DNA of 64,000 nt from Schaalia sp. Marseille-Q2122 (GTDB taxonomy: Bacteria; Actinomycetota; Actinomycetes; Actinomycetales; Actinomycetaceae): contig NZ_CAHJXR010000007.1 in the NCBI RefSeq assembly GCF_903645355.1, forward strand, positions 62,001 to 126,000, read 5' to 3'. This document shows, piece after piece, positions 18,077 through 25,572 of the stretch (positions are counted from its first letter, which is position 1; each line of letters starts with the position of its first letter). The translations under genes were made by a program, and so were the position numbers. The notes beneath the pieces are model-generated. The model was not told the DNA's origin. It saw only the letters and a list, made by a program, of their open reading frames with translations, and made no database searches.

Positions 18077-18471
18077 TGACCACCTCCATTGGTGTCAGAT
18101 TCGATGGTGAATCCTGTGTTGAAGTATAGCTAGACCTGCAAGAAGAGGGAGGGGAGGGGATGAGCTGGGAGTGGAGCTGGTGGGCATTTCTGTGGGGAAG
18201 GTGAGTCTGACCTACTGGAATTAGGAAACAGAAAGCGCTCAAAATGTTTCGATATTAGCAAGGGTGGGATGTTATTAAATTCGTCTGCGTGCGACATGTT
18301 GATATGCCTCTGACCTGCGCAAATGTGGCATGTGTGGACAGTGATTTACGCAAAGGGAAGACTGAAGTCATCGCATCCCGAAGCGGAGGTGAGTTCCGAA
18401 TAAGGAAACGCCGTACGTAAGGGCTCATCACATATCGATATATCCGCTCTCTATCGACTAGGAGGCCCCAA
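18077..18471. other. Intergenic region with divergent promoters presumed
   Basis: 395 bp between divergent genes. No supported coding sequence. It is more AT-rich than its surroundings and contains two similar 10-mers, TTAGGAAACA at 18221 and TAAGGAAACG at 18401. A third relative lies at 25471 upstream of the BMP lipoprotein gene. These may be regulatory sites. Confidence 0.4.
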
Positions 18472-18762
18472 ATGGCTCTCGATCTCCCCCTCATCCAGGA
18501 CTGCGCAGTTGACTCTTGCTCCTACAACAAGTCCAAGACCTGCGGCGCAGCAGCAATCACCATGGGCGCAGCACAGTCCTGCGTTACCTTCATTCCTCTG
18601 TCCGTTAAGGGCGGCCTCGAGCAGGCACACAGCACCTTCGTTGGCGCCTGCCAGCAGTCCGACTGCGCTCACAACGACCACCTTGAATGCACCGCCTCTG
18701 CCATCAGTGTTGGCGCTGGCACCGCAGGCACCGCTGGCTGCCTGACCTTCCAGGCTCGCTGA
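18472..18762 (+). CDS. Double DUF1540 cysteine-rich small protein
   Basis: 96 residues, no signal peptide or membrane helix. Two tandem DUF1540 modules: CAVDSCSYNKSKTCGAAAIT (starting near residue 11) and CQQSDCAHNDHLECTASAIS (near residue 61). Each has the C-x4-C-x3-[NH]-x4-C spacing, suggesting a small metal site. Function of the family is not established. The gene has a near-perfect Shine-Dalgarno (AGGAGG, eight bases before ATG), G/C-ending codons and two hairpins behind it, all fitting a short, strongly expressed monocistronic unit. Confidence 0.85.
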   Translation: MALDLPLIQDCAVDSCSYNKSKTCGAAAITMGAAQSCVTFIPLSVKGGLEQAHSTFVGACQQSDCAHNDHLECTASAISVGAGTAGTAGCLTFQAR

Positions 18763-18772
18763 GCGTGAACAG

Positions 18773-18802
18773 CTTGTGCTGATCATCCCAGATCAGCACA
18801 AG
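18773..18802 (+). terminator. Perfect hairpin after the DUF1540 gene
   Basis: CTTGTGCTGATC pairs over 12 bp with GATCAGCACAAG around a six-base loop, ten bases after the stop. There is no T-run, so it may protect mRNA as much as terminate. Confidence 0.65.
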
Positions 18803-18827
18803 CACCGGGAGTAGTTCTCTAAATACA

Positions 18828-18866
18828 GTTGTGGGGCCTCTCGCATGATGCGTGAGGCCCCACAAC
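18828..18866 (+). terminator. Second hairpin after the DUF1540 gene
   Basis: GTTGTGGGGCCTC pairs over 13 bp with GAGGCCCCACAAC; the 3' side continues TCTGTCGTCTGTT. Probable terminator, possibly also serving the convergent ABC transporter genes. The following ~190 bp up to 19053 hold nothing else I can identify. Confidence 0.6.
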
Positions 18867-19053
18867 TCTGTCGTCTGTTCCGCAGCAGGCAGCCCTCGCA
18901 CTGCCCTGCTTCTGCCCCCGCGCATGGGAGGGCTGTTGTAGTTTCTGGGGGTTATGCGGTGTGGAAACTGCAACGCGGTGTGTAAAACCGTTGGGGTGGG
19001 GTGCGAGTGGGCACAAGCACCCCACCTCGATGGCCAGGAGCAGAAGATACCCC

Positions 19054-20751
19054 TCAGTGCCCGGGCCAGCTGCGGATGCTCTGCAGCACGTCCACATTCG
19101 ACGAGTCCCAGACCTTCCCGCCAATGATGACGGCCGCCACCAGCAGCACCACTCCCCACACAAGCGCAAAGCCCGCAGCAATCAGCACCGAGAAAGCTCC
19201 GCCAATGTAGGCAACGGCCGCAAGGATCAAGGCGGGCGCCGCAAGGACGAAGGAGGCGAACATGGAGCCAAATTGGACGCCCATGGTCAACATCATGTTG
19301 CCGGTGCCGCGCGAGGATAGAGGCGAGGAGCCGGGCGGTTGGACAGGATAGACGTAGCGGCCGGAAATGATGAAAGCCGCTGTCGTCGCGCCAGCAAAGA
19401 GCGCGAATTGTAGGGCGACTGCTGTTGCGATGCCCGTGGCGCTGTAACCAGCGAAGTAGGTGACGACGCCGGTTCCAATGATGAGGAGTGGCAAGGCCAG
19501 GGGCAGTGTGCCTGCGAGTCGGCCGAGGCGTTCGTCGCGCCCGCGAATACCGGAGGCGACGAGTAGCCAGAATGCTGTGGAGTCGTAGGAGGGGAGGCTT
19601 CCGATGGTCATGCCCATCATGGTGGAGTTCATGACGAGGAAGACGTAGGCCATTCCTTGGCCGGTGGCGGGCGTGTTCATCATGAGGACTGCCATGAGCG
19701 GGAAGATGAGCATGGCGGCCATGGATGTGGACAGGCGTGGGTCAGCGATCCAGTAGCGCAGGGTGCGGGCAGCAAGTGAGGCTGCGGGCGTATTGAGTCC
19801 CAGTTTTTGCCAAATGTTGGCGCCGCGCAGGAATTGGGGGTGCTCTCCCGCAGTGGCCGTTGACGAGGAGACCGCTGTGTCCTGGGTGGGGTCGACAAGG
19901 TGACGTCCGGCGGCTATGGCGGAATCGGCGGCAGCTGAGACGGGCCGCGCCAGGCGAGCCATGGCGTAGGGGAGGGCTTTGAGCCATGCCCACCAGCCGA
20001 GGGCGGCGAAGGCAAGGGCAATGAGGAGCTGGCCGAGGGCGGCGAGGTAGTGTCCGATGTAGAGGGAGTGGGCGATGCCCCAGGCCGCGCCGAAGGGGGT
20101 CCAGCTGAGGATTGTTGCGCTGCGTTGGATCCACTCGGGGTCGAAGGATTCGGTGATTTTTTGAATCCAGATGCCCAGGGGTGAGAAGGCGCCGACGAAG
20201 AGGATGACGCCGATGACGGTGAGCATGTCTTTCAGGCGTGAACTTGCTTCGATTTGGACCGCTAGCCAGGTGCTGATGGCGCGCGCCCAGGTGAAAGCAG
20301 TGAAGAGCGCCAGGGGGCCGAAGATGAGCGTGGCGAGGGCGGCGAGTGCTTGCCCGCCAGCGAGCCAGACGGCAACGGCGAGGAGCAGGAGCATGGTGGT
20401 GCCCAGGCCTGCTAGTCCCGCCCAGGTTGCGCCGACGAGGCCGAGGGCCAGGCGGGGTGAGGGGGGAATGAAGGGGGCGAGGCGTCGTGGGTCAAGGGTG
20501 TTGTCGAGGGAGGAGAAGATGATGGGGATGATGATCCATCCGAGGACGAGGGCGGCGCCAGCGAAGACGGTGACGGCGCCGACGGTGGCGATTTCTCCAG
20601 AGAGTGCGGAAACGATGCTGCCGATGGCGATGCCTGTGAACATCATGAGGAAGTAGGCGATGCCGATGATCGACATGACGAGCACCCATGTCTGACGTTT
20701 CATGGTGTTCCACGTCAGCTGGAGTTTGAGGCGGATTAGTTGCCCAACCAT
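19054..20751 (-). CDS. ABC exporter membrane protein
   Basis: 565 residues with at least ten hydrophobic segments and no cytoplasmic ATPase domain. Starts MVGQLIRLKLQLTWNTMKRQ; the first helix pair (VLVMSIIGIAYFLMMFTGIAIG) and a long loop around residues 265-330 resemble large ABC-2-like exporter subunits of actinobacteria. It overlaps the upstream ATPase gene by 16 bases, so the two form one transporter. The substrate is not evident; the genes lie downstream of a MarR regulator, so export of a toxic or cell-envelope compound is possible but unproven. Confidence 0.8.
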   Translation of the reverse strand: MVGQLIRLKLQLTWNTMKRQTWVLVMSIIGIAYFLMMFTGIAIGSIVSALSGEIATVGAVTVFAGAALVLGWIIIPIIFSSLDNTLDPRRLAPFIPPSPRLALGLVGATWAGLAGLGTTMLLLLAVAVWLAGGQALAALATLIFGPLALFTAFTWARAISTWLAVQIEASSRLKDMLTVIGVILFVGAFSPLGIWIQKITESFDPEWIQRSATILSWTPFGAAWGIAHSLYIGHYLAALGQLLIALAFAALGWWAWLKALPYAMARLARPVSAAADSAIAAGRHLVDPTQDTAVSSSTATAGEHPQFLRGANIWQKLGLNTPAASLAARTLRYWIADPRLSTSMAAMLIFPLMAVLMMNTPATGQGMAYVFLVMNSTMMGMTIGSLPSYDSTAFWLLVASGIRGRDERLGRLAGTLPLALPLLIIGTGVVTYFAGYSATGIATAVALQFALFAGATTAAFIISGRYVYPVQPPGSSPLSSRGTGNMMLTMGVQFGSMFASFVLAAPALILAAVAYIGGAFSVLIAAGFALVWGVVLLVAAVIIGGKVWDSSNVDVLQSIRSWPGH

Positions 20752-21506
20752 GAGAGCCCTTCCTCGGTGCGCTGACCGCCGACGAGCTGTGCGAAGCGGT
20801 CGTCAAGGTCCATTCCGGCGGCGACCTCGTCGGTGGTTCCGGCGACGAGGACTTGTCCGCGGTGGATGACGGCAACGTGGGTGCAGAGTTTTTGGATGGT
20901 GGCCATGACGTGGCTGGAGAGGACGACGGTGCCGCCACCTGCGACGAAGGATTGCAGGATTTGGCGGATGTTACCGGCAGAGACGGGGTCGACGGCTTCG
21001 AAGGGTTCGTCAAGGACGACGACGGAGGGGCCGTGAATGAGGGCGGCAGCGAGGGCGATTTTCTTGGTCATGCCAGCGGAGTAGTCGGCGATCAGCTTGT
21101 AGCCGGCTTCGGCGAGATCAAGGGCGTGGAGGAGTTCGTCGGCGCGTGCACGGGCGGTGTCGCGGTCGATGCCGCGCAGCATGGCGACGTGGGTGAGGAA
21201 GTCACCGCCGGAGAGTTTGTCGAGGAGGCGCATACCGTCGGGCATGATGCCGAGTTTTGCTTTGGCTTCGGCGGGGTTTGCCCACACGTCAATGCCGTTG
21301 ACGAGGCAGGTGCCGCGGTCGGGGCGCAGCAGGCCTGTGGCCATGGTCAGGGTGGTGGTTTTGCCTGCGCCGTTGGGGCCGACAACGCCGTAGAAGGAGC
21401 CGGCGGGGATGTCGAGTGAGAGGTCGCCGACGGCGATGACATTGCCGTAGACCTTGACGAGGCCGCGCATTGACAGTGCTGGAACGTCCACAAGGATGCC
21501 TTCCAT
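20736..21506 (-). CDS. ABC exporter ATP-binding protein
   Basis: 256 residues with Walker A GPNGAGKTTT, Walker B VVVLDEPF and H-loop SSHVM. The signature is the less usual YSAGMTKK in place of LSGGQ, as seen in a subset of ABC-2 exporter ATPases. It is followed directly by its membrane partner and preceded, after 77 bp, by the marR gene on the same strand. Drug, lantibiotic or cell-wall precursor export are all possible; nothing in the sequence decides. Confidence 0.88.
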   Translation of the reverse strand: MEGILVDVPALSMRGLVKVYGNVIAVGDLSLDIPAGSFYGVVGPNGAGKTTTLTMATGLLRPDRGTCLVNGIDVWANPAEAKAKLGIMPDGMRLLDKLSGGDFLTHVAMLRGIDRDTARARADELLHALDLAEAGYKLIADYSAGMTKKIALAAALIHGPSVVVLDEPFEAVDPVSAGNIRQILQSFVAGGGTVVLSSHVMATIQKLCTHVAVIHRGQVLVAGTTDEVAAGMDLDDRFAQLVGGQRTEEGLSWLGN

Positions 21507-21583
21507 CGAAGGGAATTTCAGAGCGTGATGAGGTTTCCCTGGGGGCGCGTGTCGTGCGTGCGAGGGGCGCGCGGAGGGTAAAC

Positions 21584-22123
21584 CTACTGCTCAAACGCTA
21601 GCAGTAGTGGGCGCAGCAGTGTTGCCAGCTGTTCTTTTTCAGGGTTTTTTAGGGGTGCGAGGATGGCGCGTTCGCATTCGAGGAGGGAGATGAGGGCGGC
21701 GTCGACGCGGCGTTTTCCTTCGTCGGTGAGGGAGACGACGACGGCGCGTCGGTCGTTGGGTGAGGGGGTTCGGGTGACGAGGCCGGCGCTTTCGAGGCGG
21801 TCAATGCGGTTGGTCATGGTGCCTGAGGAGACGAGGAGCTCGGTCATGAGGGCGCCGGGCGTGAGGGCGTAGGGTTCGCCTTCTCGGCGGAGGGAGGAGA
21901 GGACGTCGAACTCCCAGGTTTCGAGGTTGTGGGCGGCGAAGGCTTTACGTCTTTCGAGGTCAAGGTGGCGGCTGAGGCGGCTCACGCGGGAGAGAACCTG
22001 CATGGGGGTGGTGTCGACGTCGGGGCGTTCGAGGGCCCATGCGGCGAGGATGGCGTCGACCTCGTCGCGTGGCGTGGAGGAGGTGGCGCCGCTGGGTGCG
22101 TGATACGCGGGGGAAGTAGCCAT
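21584..22123 (-). CDS. MarR family transcriptional regulator
   Basis: About 179 residues from ATG 22123. Winged-helix domain visible: FDVLSSLRREG, LTPGALMTELLVSSGTMTNRIDRLESAGLVTR (recognition helix and wing), then NDRRAVVVSLTDEGKRRV. MarR proteins are dimeric repressors that respond to phenolic or oxidative ligands. The exporter genes follow on the same strand and are plausible targets. A TATCTT box lies six bases ahead of the ATG with no Shine-Dalgarno, which suggests a leaderless mRNA and argues against the upstream in-frame start at 22171. Confidence 0.9.
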   Translation of the reverse strand: MATSPAYHAPSGATSSTPRDEVDAILAAWALERPDVDTTPMQVLSRVSRLSRHLDLERRKAFAAHNLETWEFDVLSSLRREGEPYALTPGALMTELLVSSGTMTNRIDRLESAGLVTRTPSPNDRRAVVVSLTDEGKRRVDAALISLLECERAILAPLKNPEKEQLATLLRPLLLAFEQ

Positions 22124-22135
22124 ATGACCAAGATA
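22124..22135 (-). promoter_or_regulatory. Candidate -10 box for leaderless marR transcript
   Basis: On the minus strand TATCTT (22135-22130) is followed by GGTCAT and the ATG at 22123, placing the transcription start at the start codon. Confidence 0.4.
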
Positions 22136-22303
22136 CTTGAGGTCGAGAGAAACAGCTGTGATGGAAAGCAAATTCAGCGCTCAAAGACCGACAAAAGGCC
22201 GAAGTTTCGCGGAATGTTGCCAAATGGGGAGGGGCTGGGGTGCTCGCCTGGCGAAAAGCGGGGAGACGCGGGCCCCCAAAATGTGGCACAATCGGGGGTG
22301 CCT

Positions 22304-22375
22304 TCCGCCTTGGTGTAATTGGCAGCACAGAGGTTTTTGGTGCCTTTAGTCAAGGTTCGAGTCCTTGGGGCGGAG
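22304..22375 (+). tRNA. tRNA-Gln (anticodon TTG)
   Basis: A 72-nt cloverleaf: acceptor TCCGCCT/GGGCGGA, D-arm GTGT/GCAC with AATTGGCA loop, anticodon arm GAGGT-TTTTGGT-GCCTT (anticodon TTG), variable TAGT and T-arm CAAGG-TTCGAGT-CCTTG. The CCA end is not encoded. It stands just upstream of glmU. Confidence 0.92.
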
Positions 22376-22433
22376 CTAGTCGGGAACACGTCGATGTTTC
22401 CGCATGTCATAACATGCTTGGGGGAGGATCCCA

Positions 22434-23474
22434 ATGTCTCGACAGGACGTATCTCGACCTACCGCCGTGATCGTGCTTGCTGCCGGTCAGGGAACGCGGA
22501 TGAAGTCTGAACTCTCCAAAGTCGTTCACCCCCTTGCTGGCCTGTCCATGATCGGACATGCCCTGCGAACCGCCCAGGCCCTCACCCCCGAATATGTTGT
22601 CGCCGTCGTGCGCCACCAGCGTGAACAGGTCATGAACGAGGCCCTGCGCGTCCTTCCCAACGCGATCATCGCCGACCAAGATGAGATCCCCGGCACCGGC
22701 CGAGCCGTCCTGTGTGGCCTGGCGGAATTGCGTGAGCGTGCGGGGGAACTGAGCGGCACCGTCCTCGTCACTTCGGGCGACGTTCCCCTGCTTTCCTCTG
22801 ACACCCTCGCTGAACTGGTCCGCGCCCACGCCGAGGCCGGGCATGCCGTCTCCCTCGTCTCCACCATCGTTGATGACCCCACCGGTTACGGGCGCATTAT
22901 TCGCGATGAGGCGGGCAATGTCGTCGCCATCGTTGAGCAGCGTGACGCCACCCCCGAACAGGCAGCTGTCCGCGAAATCAACGCAGGAATTTACGCTTTC
23001 GATGCAGCATTCCTCTACGAGACGCTCCAAGGGGTCGGCACGAATAACGCTCAGGGTGAGGTCTACCTCACCGACGTGGTCGCTGCTGCCTCTCCCGCCG
23101 GACGCACCGCGGGTGCCCTCGTCCTTGAGGATGAATGGCAGGCGCGCGGCTGCAACGACCGCGCTCAGCTGGCAGAACTTGGTGCTGAACTCAACCGCCG
23201 TATCTGCCTGGCCCACATGCGCCAGGGCGTGAGCATTGTCGACCCCACCTCAACGTGGATTGATGTGGATGTCACCATCGGCCCTGACACGACGATCTGG
23301 CCGGGCACAATCTTGCGTGGAAACACGCACATTGAGGGGGGCAGCGAGCTTGGCCCTCACACCACTTTGACCAACGTGACGGTCGGCGCGCGCAGCGTTC
23401 TGCCGTCCCTGTGGGGTTCAAACGTGAGCCTCCCAGCCGATACCATTGGAACACCGCACTCGATCCTCGATTGA
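22434..23474 (+). CDS. glmU: GlmU-type uridylyltransferase lacking the acetyltransferase domain
   Basis: 346 residues against ~450-490 for bifunctional GlmU. The N-terminal nucleotidyltransferase half is complete: VIVLAAGQGTRMKSELSKVVH, EIPGTGRAVLCGL, VTSGDVPLLSSDTL, GYGRIIRDEAGNVVAIVEQRDA, EINAGIYAF, NNAQGEVYLTDVV. A left-handed beta-helix begins (DPTSTWIDVDVTIGPDTTIW, GNTHIEGGSELGPHTTL) but the protein stops after about three coils, before the acetyl-CoA and GlcN-1-P catalytic residues. No reading frame restores them before prs. It should make UDP-GlcNAc from GlcNAc-1-P, but another enzyme would have to acetylate GlcN-1-P. Strong GGGGGAGG Shine-Dalgarno. Confidence 0.88.
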   Translation: MSRQDVSRPTAVIVLAAGQGTRMKSELSKVVHPLAGLSMIGHALRTAQALTPEYVVAVVRHQREQVMNEALRVLPNAIIADQDEIPGTGRAVLCGLAELRERAGELSGTVLVTSGDVPLLSSDTLAELVRAHAEAGHAVSLVSTIVDDPTGYGRIIRDEAGNVVAIVEQRDATPEQAAVREINAGIYAFDAAFLYETLQGVGTNNAQGEVYLTDVVAAASPAGRTAGALVLEDEWQARGCNDRAQLAELGAELNRRICLAHMRQGVSIVDPTSTWIDVDVTIGPDTTIWPGTILRGNTHIEGGSELGPHTTLTNVTVGARSVLPSLWGSNVSLPADTIGTPHSILD

Positions 23475-23527
23475 TCTGTGGATAGTGGGCGAAGCAAAGA
23501 GATTGCAACAGGGGAAGGAAACGCCGC

Positions 23528-24508
23528 ATGACCGGCTTGGTGACTAGCGGAGAAAAGCGTCTCGTTGTGGTGTCCGGACGGGCCCACCCTGAACTCGCCC
23601 GACAGGTAGGTGAAGAACTTGGCTGCGGCGTCAGCCCCACCACGGCCTACGACTTCGCCAGCTCCGAAATCTACGTGCGTTTCAACGAATCCGTGCGTGG
23701 CGCTGACGTCTTCGTCATCCAGTCCCACACGGGCCCCATCAACAAGTGGCTCATGGAGCAACTGCTGATGATCGATGCCGCTAAGCGCGCCTCCGCTAAG
23801 CGCATCACCGCCGTCGCTCCCTTCTACCCCTACGCCCGCCAGGATAAGAAGCATCAGGGCCGCGAACCGATCTCGGCACGCCTTGTGGCTGACCTGTTCA
23901 AGACCGCTGGTGCCGACCGCGTCATGAGCGTTGACCTGCATGCCTCCCAGGAGCAGGGTTTCTTTGACGGCCCCGTTGACCACCTGTGGGCCATGCCCGT
24001 GCTGGTGGATTACGTGCGTGACCACGTTGACCTCGATAAGGTCACCATGGTTTCCCCTGACGCTGGTCGTATTCGCGTGGCAGAAAAGTGGTCGCGCAAG
24101 CTCGGTGGCTGCCCCCTGGCCTTCGTGCACAAGACCCGCGATATCACCCGTCCGAATGTGTCGGTGGCAAACCGTGTTGTCGGCGATGTCGCTGGCCGCC
24201 AGTGCGTGCTCGTTGACGACATGATCGACACGGGTGGCACCATTGCCGAAGCCGTGAAGGTCCTCTACAACGAGGGCGCAGAGTCGGTCATTATCGCTGC
24301 TACTCACGGTATTCTTTCCGCGCCTGCCGCTGAGCGCCTCTCTGAGTGCGGTGCCTCAGAGGTGATCGTCACCGACACCTTGCCGATCACCGACGATAAG
24401 CGTTTCGATAACCTGACGGTCCTGTCGATTGCTCCCCTGCTCGCTTCGGCGATCAAGGAAGTATTCGAGGACGGTTCGGTGGCCTCCCTCTTTGATGGAG
24501 TGGCCTAA
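23528..24508 (+). CDS. prs: Ribose-phosphate diphosphokinase (PRPP synthetase)
   Basis: 326 residues. Makes PRPP from ribose-5-phosphate and ATP for nucleotide, His and Trp synthesis. Class I features: FNESVRGADVFVIQS, YARQDKKHQGREPISARLVAD (ATP/regulatory flexible loop), VMSVDLHASQEQGFFD, VSPDAGRIRVAE and the PRPP loop VLVDDMIDTGGTI. GGGGAAGGA precedes ATG 23528. glmU-prs coupling is conserved across many Gram-positive bacteria; the 53-bp gap suggests one transcript. Confidence 0.96.
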   Translation: MTGLVTSGEKRLVVVSGRAHPELARQVGEELGCGVSPTTAYDFASSEIYVRFNESVRGADVFVIQSHTGPINKWLMEQLLMIDAAKRASAKRITAVAPFYPYARQDKKHQGREPISARLVADLFKTAGADRVMSVDLHASQEQGFFDGPVDHLWAMPVLVDYVRDHVDLDKVTMVSPDAGRIRVAEKWSRKLGGCPLAFVHKTRDITRPNVSVANRVVGDVAGRQCVLVDDMIDTGGTIAEAVKVLYNEGAESVIIAATHGILSAPAAERLSECGASEVIVTDTLPITDDKRFDNLTVLSIAPLLASAIKEVFEDGSVASLFDGVA

Positions 24509-24514
24509 ACCCTA

Positions 24515-24546
24515 GTGTTGGGGGTCGCTTTGGGCGGCCCCCACAC
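24515..24546 (+). terminator. Hairpin after prs
   Basis: GTGTTGGGGGTCGC pairs with GCGGCCCCCACAC (one bulge, one G-T pair). No T-run follows, so it may be an attenuator between prs and the L25 gene. Confidence 0.55.
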
Positions 24547-24678
24547 GCTACACTCATACAGTTGCTCCGGCGAGGGCGGTAGCTTTAATGGCTATCGCCG
24601 TTATCGACAGGGCGTCTACGGACATCTCCTGGCTGCGCGCCGTTGCTGAAAACATCGATCATTTCAAGGAGATATCCC

Positions 24679-24966
24679 ATGAGCGAAAACGTCCTCGTTG
24701 TTGAGACCCGCACCGAGTTCGGCAAGGGCGCTGCCCGCCGCGCCCGCCGCGCTGGCTTCGTCCCCGGTGTCCTCTACGGTGCAGGCGAAGAAACCCTTCA
24801 CCTTGACGTTCCCGGCCACGACCTGTTCCTCATAGCTCGCTCCACCAAGGGCGCCAAGGTGGAACTGCAGCTTGACGGCAAGAAGGTTGCTGCCTTCATC
24901 AAGTCCGTTCAGGTTCACCCCGTCAGCCGCGCACTTCTGCATGTCGACTTCCAGCTCGACAAGTGA
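24679..24966 (+). CDS. rplY: 50S ribosomal protein L25, short form
   Basis: 95 residues, the length of E. coli L25 rather than the ~200-residue CTC form usual in actinobacteria and Firmicutes. Binds 5S rRNA. Features: RTEFGKGAARRARRAGFVPGVLYG near the start and HPVSRALLHVDFQ at the end. AGGAGAT seven bases before ATG 24679 fixes the start. The C-terminal beta domain of CTC is absent, and a terminator follows, so the short form is genuine. A small hairpin (GGCGGTAGC/GGCTATCGCC, ~24576-24600) upstream could be an autoregulatory leader. Confidence 0.92.
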   Translation: MSENVLVVETRTEFGKGAARRARRAGFVPGVLYGAGEETLHLDVPGHDLFLIARSTKGAKVELQLDGKKVAAFIKSVQVHPVSRALLHVDFQLDK

Positions 24967-25015
24967 GCCCTGAGGGAACGTACCATATACGAGGTCGTTG
25001 CCGACACTGACTCTC

Positions 25016-25055
25016 CTGTGGGCCCAGCGTACACGCGGGGCCCACAGTCTTTTAC
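25016..25055 (+). terminator. Rho-independent terminator after rplY
   Basis: CTGTGGGCCC pairs perfectly with GGGCCCACAG, followed by TCTTTTAC. Ends the glmU-prs-rplY unit. Confidence 0.9.
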
Positions 25056-25572
25056 TGTCCCGATTTTGCTGCCGTCGCTTTTTGAGGCCCAGAGGTGAAG
25101 GGCTGTGGGCTGTGGGTTGTGGCGTGGGGGCTGTTGGGTGGGGCTGTGGGCTGTTGGGTGGGGGGTCGTGACCTGGGAGTCTGGAAGGACGAGTTGTGTG
25201 ACACTTGTTGCTTTGCGAAGCACTTGCGACCTTGTGTGACGGCTTTACCGGTCACGCAATGCAACAACTGCTCCATAACTCCGCCGCGAAGCAGTAACGC
25301 CCCCGATTGTGATCACTCCTCGCGAGTTCGCGGGCTTGAAGGCAGGGAGCGTGCGCACCCTTTCGCAGCTATGATTCCCTGCTCTGAGGCACCGCTTGCT
25401 GTGAAGGGCACCAGAGAATCCTTCAGATATTCAGGGATGTGAGAGTTCTCTCTTCGCAGATGTGTTGCGATTAGGAAACGAAATAGGCGTTTCCCGGAAG
25501 CCCGGATTAGCATGGTGAAACGTGCTGGGGCCGCAACCCAGCGATTCTTTTCAGAACCAAAGGAGAATCCCT
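25056..25572. other. Intergenic region with G/T-rich repeats
   Basis: About 517 bp without a supported gene. From ~25096 to 25175 the plus strand is almost entirely G and T, with GGCTGTTGGGTGGGG present twice (around 25126 and 25149), a possible G-quadruplex former. Near the right end TTAGGAAACG (25471) resembles motifs upstream of the DUF1540 gene. The BMP gene's promoter should lie here. Confidence 0.5.

Noticed and set aside
22174-22434. Small frames across the tRNA-Gln gene
   Set aside because: They overlap a well-formed tRNA cloverleaf and have no family resemblance.
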